From NCBI GenBank assembly GCA_012845835.1, contig JABAKD010000016.1, positions 9,562,121 through 9,626,120 of the forward strand: DNA of 64,000 bases. Reading direction: 5' to 3'. Shown piece by piece: positions 45,301-53,496 of this stretch (position 1 is the first letter of the stretch; every line of letters starts with the position of its first letter). Both the position numbers and the translations under genes were made by a program. Below the pieces are notes generated by a model. That model made no database searches and was not told the DNA's origin. It saw only the letters and a list, made by a program, of their open reading frames with translations. The stretch is from Undaria pinnatifida. Taxonomy: Eukaryota; Sar; Phaeophyceae; Laminariales; Alariaceae.

Positions 45301-48103
45301 GTGGGTAGGCAGGCGGACTGGGTGGAGATGCTTAGCGAGAGATAAATCGCCCCTCCAAAGCCATCTCTGAAGTTTTCGACACCCCACCCCACCTCCGTTA
45401 AAGTACAGTGGGGGTTCCCATTTAAGGCAGTCTGAGTAACGCGGTATCCCGATATAAGGCGGTCAAAATCGCTTGGCGCGACTGGGGTATTGAGGTATTT
45501 GCACTCATAACCTGGAAGGAGTAAGGCGGCTTTCCTCTATAAGGCGGTCATAGTGCTCGGGCGCACCACCGCCTTATTGAGGAACCCCTACGGTACTGTG
45601 CGTGTACTTACCAGGTATGTTTTGAACCCTACGTGATATCGTGATCCGATCAGATGATTTTTTTTTAGGGGCAGCGTGAGAAAATCCCCTCTGTCCGGAG
45701 ATATAAGGACTGGTATCGTGTAATCTTATTTTCATGTATAGCCTCTCAGGAAACCTCGGTGTAGCGATTTAATAAAAGCACGAGAAGAGCGGTTCATCGA
45801 CCGTCTTGAAGACAGTCCCGCAGTACAGGTACTGCTGCAGCGATCTGCGCGCGCGTCGCACACCTTATCTCCTTATACCTGGTACGTTGCACTCCGGGCA
45901 CACACTTTTTTTTCTCTTTTTTTTGTTTTTTTGTTTGTTACTCTCCTTTTTTACATTCCAGCTTCTGGACAAGCCGTGAACACAGATGTCGTCTCTTCCT
46001 TCCCCCCCCCCCCCTCCCGGGTACGTGCCTTCTTTTTCGTCGCGCAAAGGGTTCATTCAGCATTCCCAACGCTCGTCGATTTTCATCTTTTTTTGTTGCT
46101 TACGTACGCTCGCGCGCTTTCCGCTCGCGAGTCTTTTTTTGCACAGGAAAAATTCCCTATGAATATACACGAGTATGCACTCGACGGGGGAGCTCGAACC
46201 GGCGAAATTGACCTTCGGCAGAAGTTGCTATTCGTATCAGTCTGGGTCTGAACATGAGCCACTTTTCCTAACTATTGACACAATCAAACACAAATGAAAC
46301 GTACTTGTATTTGGACCCAGATTGGTAGATTAACCCACCACTGATAGACCATCGGGGATGCCGACGCACTTTACCATGCCTATACCATGTCATATTATAT
46401 TACCAGGTATATGTTCTTATAAATTGTAAAACAACGACCCCCTACCCACCCTGTCTACCCTTAAAAAAAACATTGGCGGGGTTTCCAGGTGGCCATGAAG
46501 GTGTCGGGCAGCGTGGAGGGGAAGGGGCTGGATCGGAAGGAGTTTGTACGAGCCGTCGAGGCCGCCCTCGAGGGCGGAAGGTAAAAAACACGAAATACGT
46601 GCTGCTGTGGATACCAGGTCCTATCCCCTAGATCATACCCGCCTCATTATCACTGTAACTCTTCAGGTGCCGTCCATCCTGTCTGTATCTTCGGCTGGGG
46701 CACTCTCTTTTAAGGTTTTGCCGTTCGTTTTTTCACCCACCCCCCCGAGAGTGTGTTCGCGAAGCACAACCAGCCCTACCTCTGTGTGTTTCCGCACCCA
46801 ATCTGAACAAACGAGATGTACCTGATGCACCTGCTGCGAGACTACCGTACCACAGTACCTGGTACGATGCTTTGATATTTTGTGTTATTCTCAGGCGGAC
46901 GGTAAATGTAAGAACTCCCACGTCTGGGCATACGATACGGTATGGGGTGAGGCTAGATTTTTCTGGGTGTTTCACGGATCGGGTGGGGTCGGGTCGGTCG
47001 GGTCTAGTCGGGTCGGGTCGGGTCGGGTCGGGTCGGGTCGGGTCGGGTCGGGTCGGGTCGGGTCGGGTCGGGTCGGGTCGGGTCGGGTCGGGTCGGGTCG
47101 GGTCGGGTCGGGTCGGGTCGGGTCGGGTCGGGTCGGGTCGGGTCGGGTCGGGTCGGGTCGGGTCGGATCGGGTCGGAGCGGGTCGGGGCGGATCGGATCG
47201 AATCGGGTCGGGTCGTAGTAAACTGACAAGTGCAACCGGATGAACAAGCCCATGGCCTGGGTGTACAGTGCGAACTTAAGGAGCCCCGTCATTCAGAAAA
47301 CAACAATCGAAAAAAAACTGCTACCTCCATCGTCGTAGCACGCGTGTTATACTATTGACAGTATAAAAAAATTGGGGGTACTCCTGTGTATGCTACGTGA
47401 GAAGGCCCGTCCATCAAAATGCTCTGGCCCGAAAATGCTGATGTCGTCGCGGATGTTGCTGTTGCTGCTGCTGCTGCTGCTGCCGCTTGCTGCTGCCGCT
47501 TGCTGCTGCTGCTGTTGTCCCTACTATTGTAATCGTTGTTAATGTTGTTGCTGGTATATTCTTGTTTCTGCTGCCGCTGCTGCTGCTGCTGCCGTTACTA
47601 CAGCTAGCGCTCCTGATACCGCTACTTCTCCTGACCCTCCCCCTGCTCCTTCTCCTGCTCGCTGATGATCCAGATTGAAGCAGCAGCCAGGAGACCTCTT
47701 CCTCCGCAACGCCACACCAGAGAGGGTCAGAAAGCGAGACTTATTCTTTCGAAAGCTTCTCGGTCCCGCGAAGGCCATCGACAGCTACATCGCCGGCGGC
47801 AGCAGCAGCAACAACAACACCTGGGTACCTCGGATGCCGCCTCCCCCAAGCCAACACAGCGGGGGCGGCAAAACCTTGGGAGACGAATCTAAATCTGGGG
47901 CGTTCAAGGACAAGGAAGGTGATCGTCGAGGGGACGCTGTCGGCGGCGACGGCGGCAAGGAGGGGGGGCGGAGAGAGGGGGAGGTCATGTCTCCCGGCAT
48001 TGTTGATACCCTCTTCGCGCTGCTAGACGTGAACTCGAACGGACGTCTGGACCAGAACGAGTTCATGACCCTCATGAAACGCCAATCGGCGGTTCCGGAC
48101 CCG
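21311..48103 (+). CDS. MICU1: Mitochondrial calcium uptake (MICU-family) EF-hand protein, 12 exons
   Basis: Ca2+-sensing regulator of the mitochondrial calcium uniporter. Exons: 21311-21586, 25499-25584, 26396-26498, 29715-29836, 32872-32979, 34752-34845, 36428-36572, 38957-39135, 40953-41024, 42803-42868, 46489-46580, 47674-48103. Phases agree at all 11 junctions (1773 bases, 591 residues). The start has a basic leader and a hydrophobic segment (residues 14-30, ASVSLGIGLGLAASLS). MICU blocks follow: SYEDRIRNFSSAERVFEFFA (human YENRIRAYSTPDKIFRYFA) and FMTPEDFARSITP. Canonical EF loops are DIDGDGLISYEE (238-249), DRDDSGAIDGDE (272-283) and DVNSNGRLDQNE (566-577). Two degenerate loops lie in exon 8 (QDGSGQMTLDQF, DARGQGLLTSTDF). 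Exons 4-5 add a charged segment that human MICU1 lacks, and exon 12 adds a Gly/Ser-rich linker. Intron 3 has a GC donor. An upstream exon and the true C-terminus remain open. The family is sure; MICU1 rather than MICU2/3 is not. Confidence 0.9.
21661..22117 (-). mobile_element. tRNA-derived SINE, family 1, interrupted
   Basis: Same family as 4099-4379. The tail side (TTCTACTTTCCAGCTTCTGG) lies at the left and the tRNA-like head (GATACGCCACCGGGGCGACC) at the right. The body is split by the inverted-repeat insertion at 21727-21911. It lies in MICU intron 1. Confidence 0.75.
21727..21911. mobile_element. Inverted-repeat element inside a SINE, with telomere-like core
   Basis: The ends are inverted copies of about 40 bases: left GAGTGTACCTTGCCGCTTTT, then TCGACAACATGGTTG; right CAACCATGTTGTCCAAAAAG, then TGCACAAGTGGCACTC. 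The insertion is flanked by CCGGTAC on both sides (21720-21726 and 21912-21918), a probable 7-bp target-site duplication. The core holds ACCCTAACCCTAACCC at 21788-21803, a telomere-type motif. Confidence 0.7.
22118..25498 (+). other. Rest of MICU intron 1
   Basis: No exon is needed here: exon 1 ends ...TLRED and exon 2 resumes MIGSYEDRIR, with the same spacing as human MICU1. The motif TTTTCGACTG occurs in both orientations at 23235-23250 and 23750-23920 and suggests an unclassified inverted-repeat element. A short exon-like piece at 24078-24107 (good acceptor GATCGCAG and donor GTACGT) has no homology. The acceptor of exon 2 is TAAATAG. Confidence 0.45.
26250..26412 (+). repeat. 88-bp tandem duplication carrying the exon 3 acceptor
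   Basis: The pyrimidine tract (CGCTTTGTTTGTTTGTTTGG), the acceptor TTGGAAG|AG and the first codons of MICU exon 3 are present twice, 88 bases apart. The upstream copy reads ACGTTCGTGACTCCGAA at about 26311, the true exon ACGTTCATGACTCCAGAA at about 26400. The upstream copy is a cryptic acceptor. Confidence 0.8.
27540..27640 (+). repeat. CTGCTGTACTT tandem repeat
   Basis: Overlapping copies of TGCTGTACTTCTGCTGTACT in MICU intron 3. Open frames through it, rich in Cys or Leu, are repeat artefacts. Confidence 0.7.
28021..28324 (+). mobile_element. tRNA-derived SINE, family 1, full copy with poly(A)
   Basis: The best copy: head TCGGTCGCCCCGGTGGCGTA with A-box-like GGCGTATCAGGTTAT, B box GAGTTCGAGCCCC at 28079-28091, a body of about 200 bases, and a poly(A) tail at 28312-28324. 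Length about 304 bases. It needs a partner LINE for movement; none is visible here. Confidence 0.8.
28539..28665 (-). mobile_element. tRNA-derived SINE, family 1, partial
   Basis: Only the tail half is present (TTCTGGACAAGCCGTGGTCA through TTTTATCGCGCATAGGGTTC). It lies 215 bases from the full copy and in the opposite orientation. Confidence 0.65.
29379..29649 (-). mobile_element. TIR element family G with internal satellite, copy 1
   Basis: Read on minus, it starts CAGCAGGGATCCCC and shares GAATAAGGCGACTT and CTGGAAGGAATAAGGCG-like blocks with 37021-37209 and 45405-45598. Its interior (29490-29640) is expanded into about eight copies of CCGCCTTATATGGGGATA. It ends about 65 bases before MICU exon 4. 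The terminal CAGNAGGGG and possible TA flanks recall pogo/Tc1-type elements; that is inference. Confidence 0.6.
29854..29950 (+). repeat. (TTTG)n microsatellite
   Basis: About 20 copies of TTTG starting 18 bases after the MICU exon 4 donor (AAAAG|GTTTGT). Reading frames across it encode CLFV or NKQT runs and are not genes. Confidence 0.9.
30862..31075 (+). mobile_element. tRNA-derived SINE, related subfamily
   Basis: Head GGTCGCCCCGGTGATCTAGT has a better A box (TGATCTAGTGGTTACC) and a B box (GAGTTCGACTCCC). The distal part, GATAAAAATGAAGGCACGTA, matches the body of family 1. It has no poly(A); a (TTG)n run follows. Not a tRNA gene: the stems do not close. Confidence 0.6.
31080..31225 (+). 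repeat. (TTG)n / (GTC)n microsatellite
   Basis: An imperfect triplet run of TTG with GTC interruptions after a short TAG run. It lies in MICU intron 4. Confidence 0.9.
31771..32031 (+). mobile_element. TIR element family D, copy 1
   Basis: Ends TTCTACGGTAGCCCCCCC and GGGGAGGGCTACCGTAGAA are inverted copies. The interior has GCCGGTTTTGAAACCAGCTG, TTGCCACCCCGACG and GTGTCGAGCAGCCATGAA. Length about 261 bases, non-coding. Other copies: 51856-52245, 52543-52850, 53497-54115 (-) and 62071-62342. Confidence 0.75.
32041..34751 (+). other. MICU introns 4 (end) and 5: no further gene
   Basis: Apart from MICU exon 5 (32872-32979), no conserved coding is seen. A G-rich minisatellite of about 35 bp occupies 34100-34400 (unit around GGACTGTCAGACGGGGGCTA). 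An open exon-like stretch at 33359-33475, flanked by AACAG and GTGAGT, is out of phase with MICU and has no recognised homology. Confidence 0.5.
35087..35910 (+). repeat. Tandem GTGCCGTGC-rich modules
   Basis: Two long modules (35087-35345 and 35503-35740) and a shorter third (35780-35910) share CAGCTCGGCTCCGCTCAGCA, then CAGCAGCGCAGCGCCGTGC, a degenerate GTGCCGTGC tract and TTTTCCTACATGCCAAGTA. They lie in MICU intron 6. Open frames here are artefacts of the short GC-rich repeat. Confidence 0.75.
36256..36378 (+). repeat. C-rich tandem tract before MICU exon 7
   Basis: Runs of C separated by T, A and CAT (unit near CCCTCCATCCCCTCCC), about 50 bases before the exon 7 acceptor GGTCAG. A G-rich run at 36645-36680 follows the exon 7 donor. 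Confidence 0.75.
37021..37209 (+). mobile_element. TIR element family G, copy 2
   Basis: Left end CAGCAGGGGTTCCCCTATAA, right end TTAATGGGGGACCCCTACTG, inverted copies. It carries several AAGGCGG units. Length 189 bases, non-coding. It lies in MICU intron 7. Confidence 0.7.
37600..38107 (+). repeat. Tandem blocks and a TAGAGCTGTGAGTCGGC inverted pair
   Basis: 37605-37780 and 37785-37940 are diverged tandem copies (shared GACTATCCGACTTACTGGGT and GAAGCGAAGCGG). TAGAGCTGTGAGTCGGCA at 37769 is inverted at 38090-38107 (GCCGACTCACAGCTCTA). The YAGNG-type end resembles hAT elements, but no matching 8-bp target duplication is seen. Confidence 0.5.
39136..39428 (+). repeat. Tandem duplication that starts at the MICU exon 8 donor
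   Basis: Two diverged copies of about 148 bases. The first begins at the exon 8 end (ACCAAG|GTTTGTACTCG). The second begins ACCAAGTTTTGTACTCG near 39276. Shared later blocks are AGTACCTGGTAGGCGTTTT-like and AGGGTGTTTGCGA. So the donor region was copied into the intron. Confidence 0.75.
41290..41440 (+). mobile_element. Poly(A)-ended retroposon tail, copy 1
   Basis: About 130 bases (TGCGCCAGCTAGCGTTGGG through CCCCATCCGCCGGAGGAT) followed by about 20 A. The same block with its own A run is at 62790-62943. A short ATCC...GGAT hairpin precedes the A run. It looks like the 3' end of a LINE or a SINE sharing that end. Confidence 0.7.
41747..41762 (+). repeat. Interstitial telomere-like motif
   Basis: GGGTTAGGGTTAGGGC lies 5 bases left of the family E element at 41767. 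Too short to be a telomere; compare 21788-21803. Confidence 0.6.
41767..41871 (+). mobile_element. Palindromic TIR element family E, copy 1
   Basis: 105 bases with near-perfect inverted ends TTACGGAGGACGATAGTAAA and TTTACTAGGGTCCCCCGTAA. The centre is A+T-rich (AATATTATTAGTAAAAATAG). Further copies: 52079-52184, 54261-54365, 55246-55350 and 63924-64000 (cut by the window end). Confidence 0.85.
42150..42242 (-). mobile_element. Short TIR element family C, partial copy
   Basis: Contains CGTTTTGGGGGACAATTTAT and ATAGTATAGGAAGGGGTTTT; the left end is replaced by a T run and a G run at 42121-42156. Confidence 0.5.
43080..43577 (+). repeat. Satellite of roughly 125-150 bp units
   Basis: Four diverged copies of a unit running CATTCGGACGATTTTCGGTG, AAGGACGCCC, TTTAGAA, a T-rich tract, GCCGAAAAA, TTGTCGTAGGTAGCAC and GGGACGAATCATAATTGC. 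The core recalls GACGATTTTGGGGTTAAGGA in the neighbouring 21-bp satellite. It lies in MICU intron 10 and is interrupted by the TRIM at 43578. Confidence 0.75.
43578..43953 (+). mobile_element. TRIM (miniature LTR element), copy 2
   Basis: Direct terminal repeats 43578-43666 and 43869-43953 start TGTTATAAGGCTTAGTTTGG and end in CA. A primer-binding-site-like TGGCGTCGTCGACAGAC lies 2 bases after the left repeat, and a polypurine tract (GGGGGGAAAG) directly precedes the right one. The interior is about 200 bases without a gene. It has the classic TRIM layout, same family as 13788-14175. A fossil; the two repeats differ noticeably. Confidence 0.85.
44190..44690 (+). repeat. 21-bp satellite GAGTCCCCGTCATTCAGAAG
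   Basis: About 22 head-to-tail copies of the unit. The array starts from GGGGTTAAGGAGTCCCCGTC and runs out into AACATTTCAGACGAAAACTG and ATCGTAGCACGCGT, sequence found once at 47278-47370. The long open frame through it exists only because 21 is a multiple of three. Confidence 0.9.
45405..45598 (+). mobile_element. TIR element family G, copy 3
   Basis: Left end CAGTGGGGGTTCCCATTTAA, right end AGGAACCCCTACGGTACTG. Same order of AAGGCGG blocks and CTGGAAGGAGTAAGGCGG as copy 2; 194 bases. It lies in MICU intron 10. Confidence 0.7.
45945..46215 (-). mobile_element. tRNA-derived SINE, family 1
   Basis: Runs from TTCCAGCTTCTGGACAAGCC (tail side) to GAGCTCGAACCGGCG, the B box read on plus. The very head is missing. 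It lies in MICU intron 10. Confidence 0.65.
46979..47215 (+). repeat. (GGGTC)n pentamer array
   Basis: About 45 nearly perfect GGGTC pentamers in MICU intron 11. GGGTCGGGTC also occurs as short runs in dispersed elements at 51150-51345, 54785-54965 and 57785-57975, a likely source. Confidence 0.95.
47278..47370 (+). repeat. Single copy of the satellite-source element
   Basis: AAGGAGCCCCGTCATTCAGA, then AAACTGCTACCTCCATCGTC, GTAGCACGCGT and ACTATTGACAGTAT. Related single copies: 38395-38490, 49650-49700, 54585-54660, 55790-55885 and 61565-61615. Confidence 0.6.
47455..47670 (+). repeat. GCTGCTGCT / CTCCTG triplet-rich tract
   Basis: Triplet-rich pyrimidine sequence that forms the end of MICU intron 11 and runs to the exon 12 acceptor (GATCCAG, exon from 47674). 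Leu-rich open frames here are artefacts. Confidence 0.7.
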
Positions 48104-48123
48104 GTAAGGACAAATAATGGTAA

Positions 48124-48467
48124 GGAGCCCAGGGGGGCACACAAAAAAAAGAGAGAACGGAGCCACGCTCGTAGAAAGAAAGGCCAATAATCATTGATGA
48201 GAAGAGAAAACGGAGCTTTTTGATTTCTGTGCGAATCGAGAACATGAAGTTTTTTTTCAAGATTTTTTTTTTCACTTGGTTTTCGTAATCCCCCGCCCCC
48301 CCCTCCTGAGCCAGACACGGGGGGGGGGAGGGGGGGGGGGAGGGGGGGGGCATACTCGTTTGGCTAAGGCAAGCAACAAATGAGTACGCCCCCCCCCCCC
48401 TCCCCCTGTCTGACTCCTTAAAAAAGGCGTGTAGGTAAGTTTGTGTTTTTTTTGTGCTCCCCTGAGG
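48124..48467 (+). mobile_element. TIR element family F, copy 2
   Basis: Begins GAGCCCAGGGGGGCACACAA about 20 bases after the MICU exon 12 donor and ends TTTTTTTGTGCTCCCCTGAG. The interior matches 13092-13452 (AGAGAACGGAGCC, GCGAATCGAGAA, CCCCTGTCTGACTCCTTAAA). G and C runs at 48318-48410. Confidence 0.6.
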
Positions 48468-48487
48468 AGCCTTCCTTTTTCTTTCAG

Positions 48488-48607
48488 GTATCATGTAGCT
48501 GTAAGAATGGGTTGCGTGATGTCACAAAAAAAGAACGCGCTTCTGCTGCTCGTGTATTTTATTTACAAAGCCATTTTCGATTGAAAAATATATCGAACCG
48601 CACGTGA
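48488..48607 (+). other. Candidate terminal MICU exon (uncertain)
   Basis: After an excellent acceptor (CCTTTTTCTTTCAG), phase 0 gives 39 codons, VSCSCKNGLRDVTKKERASA onward, to a TGA at 48605-48607. Phase fits exon 12 (donor CCG|GTAAGG). Against it: it does not resemble the known MICU C-terminus, and the same block with acceptor is duplicated at 48629-48780. It could be the real end of the gene or a repeat with a good acceptor. Confidence 0.3.
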
Positions 48608-51149
48608 CGGCCGAACGATTTGCCCGAGGAGCCTGCCTTTTTTCTTTCTGTTTTCCAGGTATCGTGTCGTTGTATGAATGGGTAGCGCGTTGTCAATAAG
48701 AAACACGTGCTTTTGTCGCTCGTGTATTTTATTTGAACGCCTTTAGGAGTTTTAGATTGGAAAAAAAAAACGAATTGCAAGTGACGATCTAATGGTTTTG
48801 CAGCGTTCGGCCACACGGAGCAGCGCTGAGGTGGGGAGAGTCCTCCCACTACAGCAGTCTCGATGTGTGCTATTAATGCAACAGAGGTAGCATTTTTGGC
48901 TACTTTATTTCCAACGGTGGAGCTCCCACCTCCTTTTCCATTTTGAACATCGGGCATTGCAACCAAATACACAATACGTTCGATGTTACACACCGTGTCC
49001 CATCAGTGAGTGGCGGTACGAAATGAGACCATGTCGGGCAACTTGTTGCATTGTTGCAGTTCGGGTACGAAAATGTGTTACCGATGCTTCCAAGCAGCCC
49101 GCGTTGCTTTCAAATGGTCGATGCTGTACACGTCAGTTTTGGTGGCCATTTTCCCCCCCTCTGATGTAACAAAGAGATAACCGTTTTTAACACCGCACTC
49201 CCAACACGGAGACAAAACACTTGGAGTTAGACTACGAGTATTCTTGGAGCTGGAAGTGGGTTATTAAAATCGTCGGAATGTCGTTCTTGTTGTTTTGCAA
49301 TATGTTTATATACGATATATATATTCATGCCTAGGCTATGGGTTTTGTTAAATTTCTGTTTGCTTTTTTTGTCCTCAGTTTTCTCGAAGTCGGTCTTTGG
49401 GTAAGGTAGGAGCCTTCAGAAAGCAAGATAGAACACGCTACTTTCCTGAAGTTCCTCGCGTGAAAAAACTCTATACAGCAGTATCTCTCTCCCAAACACA
49501 TTCTCTTGAGAGCAGAATATTGGCGCGAGAGAATGAACGATCTCGTGGCCGAGGTACACAACGAAAAAATGTTGCTAAACAATATCGATCTTCCAACTGG
49601 AACCCCCCTTTTTTTCAAATTTACTTGAAGTTAGTATCGGGAGCGATTTTGGGGCTCTAAAGGGCTTTAAGGAGATCCGCCATCCAGAACAAAACTCACC
49701 TGAATAAATCATTGCTACTTTTTATCGTGGCTCGATATGAAAAATAAGATCGATACAAGCTGGATATGGAATGGAGGCCATGCGGTTAGTAATGCCATCG
49801 TTAGACCTAAGAATCGTTGATGGTTATATCCCCGTGCAGATTAGATTCTAAACTTGTTGAAACGTCCATTTTGGTTGACCCGGGGACGTTGATTTATCAT
49901 CCCCGACCTAGGATGTTGGCACTTTTGACCCGGGGACGTTGATTTATCATCCCCGACCTAGGATTTTTGGCACATTTTTTTTTTTTTGAAGCAGCGTTTG
50001 GTCATGTCGGGCTTGTGTTTGTTGTCGGATTGGTGTCGTTCTCGTATTACAGAAAAGTCGTGCTTGCGCACTACTGTAGACGCTTGGTAAGACCGCTTCA
50101 GGCGTGTTTTTGGTTTGTGGCAAGCATGCTACCGCAGAGGTGCTGAACCGTTTTTTTTGTTTATCGCGTGAGTGGCAATACCACGTGTTACTGCACGGGA
50201 CGGTGCCAGCAGTTGCTGGGGCAAACTTTTCCCCATGCCCATTCCCACCCGGCCTTCCTTCCTTGACTACTTTTGCCTAACTACCACAATTATTCCTCCC
50301 CTATCTCGCGCGGCGCAACTGCTGCCGTATGACAGCCAAGGAACATCGGAGTTGTGGCATTCCTGAGGCGTTTCAAGGACTGTGCTGAAGACGTGATAAC
50401 CTAATCTGGATGATTTTGCTATGATTGGCCGAAAGTATAACCAGATAATGTGCGGAGTAATAGGGCGGCTGTGGCTGGCCAGGCTACATCATCAAAGTGT
50501 GCTGGGTAACAGGACGACTTTGATTGGCCAGCACATGCCTAGAAAATGTGCGGGGGAATAGAACGAGCGTACGGTTTCACGTGACGCGGTTGGTGGGAAG
50601 GGGCTCAGGGTGAGATCCAATATGTGAAGAAAATGTGCGGGGGAATAGAACGAGCGGGGTGTTTCGCGTAATGCGATTGGTAGGAAGAAATTGACGGCGG
50701 TGCTCCGATTGGCTCGCACTCGGAGCGGCCCAAAGTGTAACCGCAGCAGCTTGGCAAGAGGGGCGGTGGGTGGCGGCGACTAAATTTTTCTGGCATACCC
50801 GCACGGATCGTTTTAACTCTTTTTTTGGTGCAGCGAAATTGAATGGAGAGGGGCAGAGCTTATTGTGTTGCTTCGGAGAACTATTTCCGCTTTCGGAACT
50901 TAATAAAGAGGGAAATAAATAAATAAAAATAACATAATGCCTACGACAGGTTCCACCACACGAGGCAATCCGGGCCGCTTGGGGGGCGGGGGGAATGCGT
51001 CCGAAGGGCATCGTAAGGAACTGTGCGACACGCGCGGCAGCATGGTGATGTGGTGATAATACTACACGCTCCTCCTAGACGCTTGATAGTTAACATCGCA
51101 AATCTTTGTTTCATAGTCGCTGTAAATGAGGCCCTAGCTTTGCACGGGT

Positions 51150-51345
51150 TGGAGCACTGCTCGCGGGTCGGGCCGGATCGTGGTGGCCAGACCGGACTGG
51201 AGATATTTCGAACACCTCCAGACCCGACCTTGGGACCCGGCCCGTGAGAATTGGAACACCTCTTGACCCCGACCCGACTCGGCCCACGAGATTTTGAAAG
51301 CGTCCTGACCCGATCCGCGGGTCGGGTCATGATCTCCGTGAAAAG
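51150..51345. mobile_element. GGGTC-rich dispersed element, copy 1
   Basis: Many GACCCG / CGGGTC motifs between a left GGAGCACTGCTCGCGGGTCG and a right end CTCCGTGAAAAGCCCTGCT. Related copies at 54785-54965 (GGGGGCTTTTTCACACGGGT) and 57785-57975 (CCGTGACAAGCTCCCTGG). The shared CACGG-AAAAGCCC terminus suggests a hAT-like non-autonomous element; this is inference. Confidence 0.45.
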
Positions 51346-51855
51346 CCCTGCTATTATGGCTGTGTCCGCCGACCAGGCGAATAGCTGGGCGTGCGCTATG
51401 TGGGCAGGGAGGGGGAAAGAGGCCCTTATTGCCGCGCTCTGTATTTCGAGGCATCCCAAGGTGTATAGAGAGGTTGCGCTTTGTGGGCGAAACGTTTCTG
51501 ACCGATTGAGACCCTGAAGCGTGGAACTAGGTACCGCTTGGTGTATGACCATGTTACACGAGTGAATGTACATAATTGTGAATTTGTTTTTGTGAAACTA
51601 TAAAATACCGGGTAGAGCGCTCGAATACTTATTGTGGAAGTATTGTTGGTAGGTAGGGGTTGTGCGAACGAATGCCGCCGTCTTCGAAGAGTCATGTTTC
51701 GGGCGCGAGATATTGGAGAGCTCTCTCTCCTCGTTGTTGGGCGAGCTTGCAGAAACTTTCTGCTGCTCACACCCCTATTTACTTTGGAAGTATCATAATA
51801 GCATGGAGGATGACTCGTTTCACACTCGTATAGAGTACTCTGGTACTGAGTCGTT

Positions 51856-52245
51856 CTACGGCGTAGCCCGCCCCTCCAGCTTTTCTTGAAACGAAACCGC
51901 CGGTCTTGAAACCAGCCCTCGGCCGTAGGTTCTGAAATACGTTGCCCCTTGCCTCCCCGACGTGATCGTTCGACAGTACTACTAGTAGTCCTTTGCAAAC
52001 ATGAGAGTATGTGAGACAGGATGGTTTTTGCGTAGCGTCCTGTTCCTCGTATCGACCAGCGCCATGAAACGCTGCACTATGACGGGGGACCCTAGTAAAT
52101 AGGACCTACGGTGGACACAAAAACCTATATATTTATCTATTTTTACTAACAATATTTGGTCCTATTTACTATCGTCCTCCGTAATAGTTAACGAACATCG
52201 CTGGTTTTGGAGGGGGGGGGGGGCTATATCGCAGAACCAGTCTAA
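51856..52245 (+). mobile_element. TIR element family D, copy 2, with nested family E element
   Basis: Left end TTCTACGGCGTAGCCCGCCC, right end GGGGGGCTATATCGCAGAAC. The family E palindrome sits at 52079-52184 inside the stretch that in copy 1 is continuous (CATGAAACG...GTTAACGAAC). Thus D inserted first and E later. Confidence 0.75.
52079..52184 (+). mobile_element. Palindromic TIR element family E, copy 2 (nested)
   Basis: Ends GACGGGGGACCCTAGTAAAT and TTTACTATCGTCCTCCGTAA. Nested inside family D copy 2. Confidence 0.85.
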
Positions 52246-52348
52246 ACTAATGTGTAGAGTTGTAGTAGTTACACCGCGCGACGCTACACGATAATAGCGG
52301 GTGCACCGCCTTTTTTTTTTCTGAGGTTTCCCAATTTGGGATTGTTAA

Positions 52349-52434
52349 TCCCTTTAGAGCCCCCGAACCCCTCCCTATACTAAATCCAAGTAATTTTGTC
52401 CCCAAAAACGGGTTTCCAGTTGTAAAGGGGTTAA
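52349..52434 (+). mobile_element. Short TIR element family C, copy 2
   Basis: Starts GTTAATCCCTTTAGAGCCCC and ends TGTAAAGGGGTTAA; near-identical core to copy 1 at 12106. Confidence 0.75.
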
Positions 52435-52542
52435 GAAGACCCTCTCCCAAAAAACTGATCTGTCCAGAGAAAACATCAAAATTGCCACCCCGGGTGAAAA
52501 AACCCACATATATGGCTTTCGTAGGGTACGATAAGAGTCGTT

Positions 52543-52850
52543 CTGCGGTAGCCCGCCCCCAACTCTTCCCTATAACGAGATCGCCGTTTTTGAAAACCAG
52601 CTCCACCCGGTCGTATCTCCTGAAAAGTACGGTGTCCCTCGACATCCCCGACGTCATCGATCGATAGACCTTCGCACACAAGAAAATATGTGGACAAAAG
52701 TGTGACTTTTCTTTCAATAGTATGCTTTCTAGTGTGTGTCGACCAGCGCCATAATGAAACGTTTCGTACGTTGAAGAAAATCGCTGTTTTTTTTTTGTTT
52801 TTTTTTTTGGGGGGGGGGAGGAACGGGGGGGCTATCGTGGTAAGAATCAG
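52543..52850 (+). mobile_element. TIR element family D, copy 3
   Basis: Left end GTTCTGCGGTAGCCCGCCCC, interior TTTTGAAAACCAGCTCCACC and GACCAGCGCCATAATGAAAC, right end GGGGGGCTATCGTGGTAAGA. It sits 300 bases from copy 2. Confidence 0.65.
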
Positions 52851-53496
52851 TGTTCGTAACACACAACGAGAACAGATCACACAACGCAATCCAATAATTT
52901 TTTTTTGGCTATTTTTCTCTGACGATTCTGGGGTTGGACGAAAAAAAAAGGGCAAAAATTGTTGCTACCCCCTCTCGCTCTGTTGTATCACGCTTCCCGC
53001 GCGGAGAGGACGACGACGACGAGGGGGGGAGCAGCGTACCATGTCGCTTTTGCTGGGGGAGCTCCTCACTTGTGACCTCTCGACCCCAAGGCTGGCAACA
53101 CGCGTGCGCTACGATAAGAGGTTTGCGTTGTAGGAGCACTTTTTCGCTCGAACTTTTTTTTTTATTTCGGGATTTGACGGGGGGCTCGCTCCTTGACCCG
53201 AACAATATCGCCGGAATTTCGTGGAATACCTCGTAGGTCGTGGGAAGCCGTGGGATTGTTCATCGTCGGGTAGGAACTCCCCCCCCCGCCCAGAAATCAG
53301 CTTTCGCCTGGTTGGTGGAAACCCGACACGTGCTCCGTCCCGGCATAGTAAGGATGCGCGAGGGTCTATGGTCACACGACTACGGCCATGCACAAACTGA
53401 GTACCCCCCCCCCCTCCCCCCCCCCCCTCTCTCCGACGCCAAATCAGTGTTTGCCTCTCGGAAGTCATAGAGGTCCTCATGTGAGGCACACCTGAC

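Noticed and set aside
46872-47292. Gly-Arg/Ser-Gly and Arg-Pro-Asp repeat frames
   Set aside because: Translations of the GGGTC pentamer array.
48957-49169. Alternative MICU C-terminus with CCIVAVRVRKCVTDASK
   Set aside because: A loose resemblance to the MICU tail, but no in-phase acceptor of quality.
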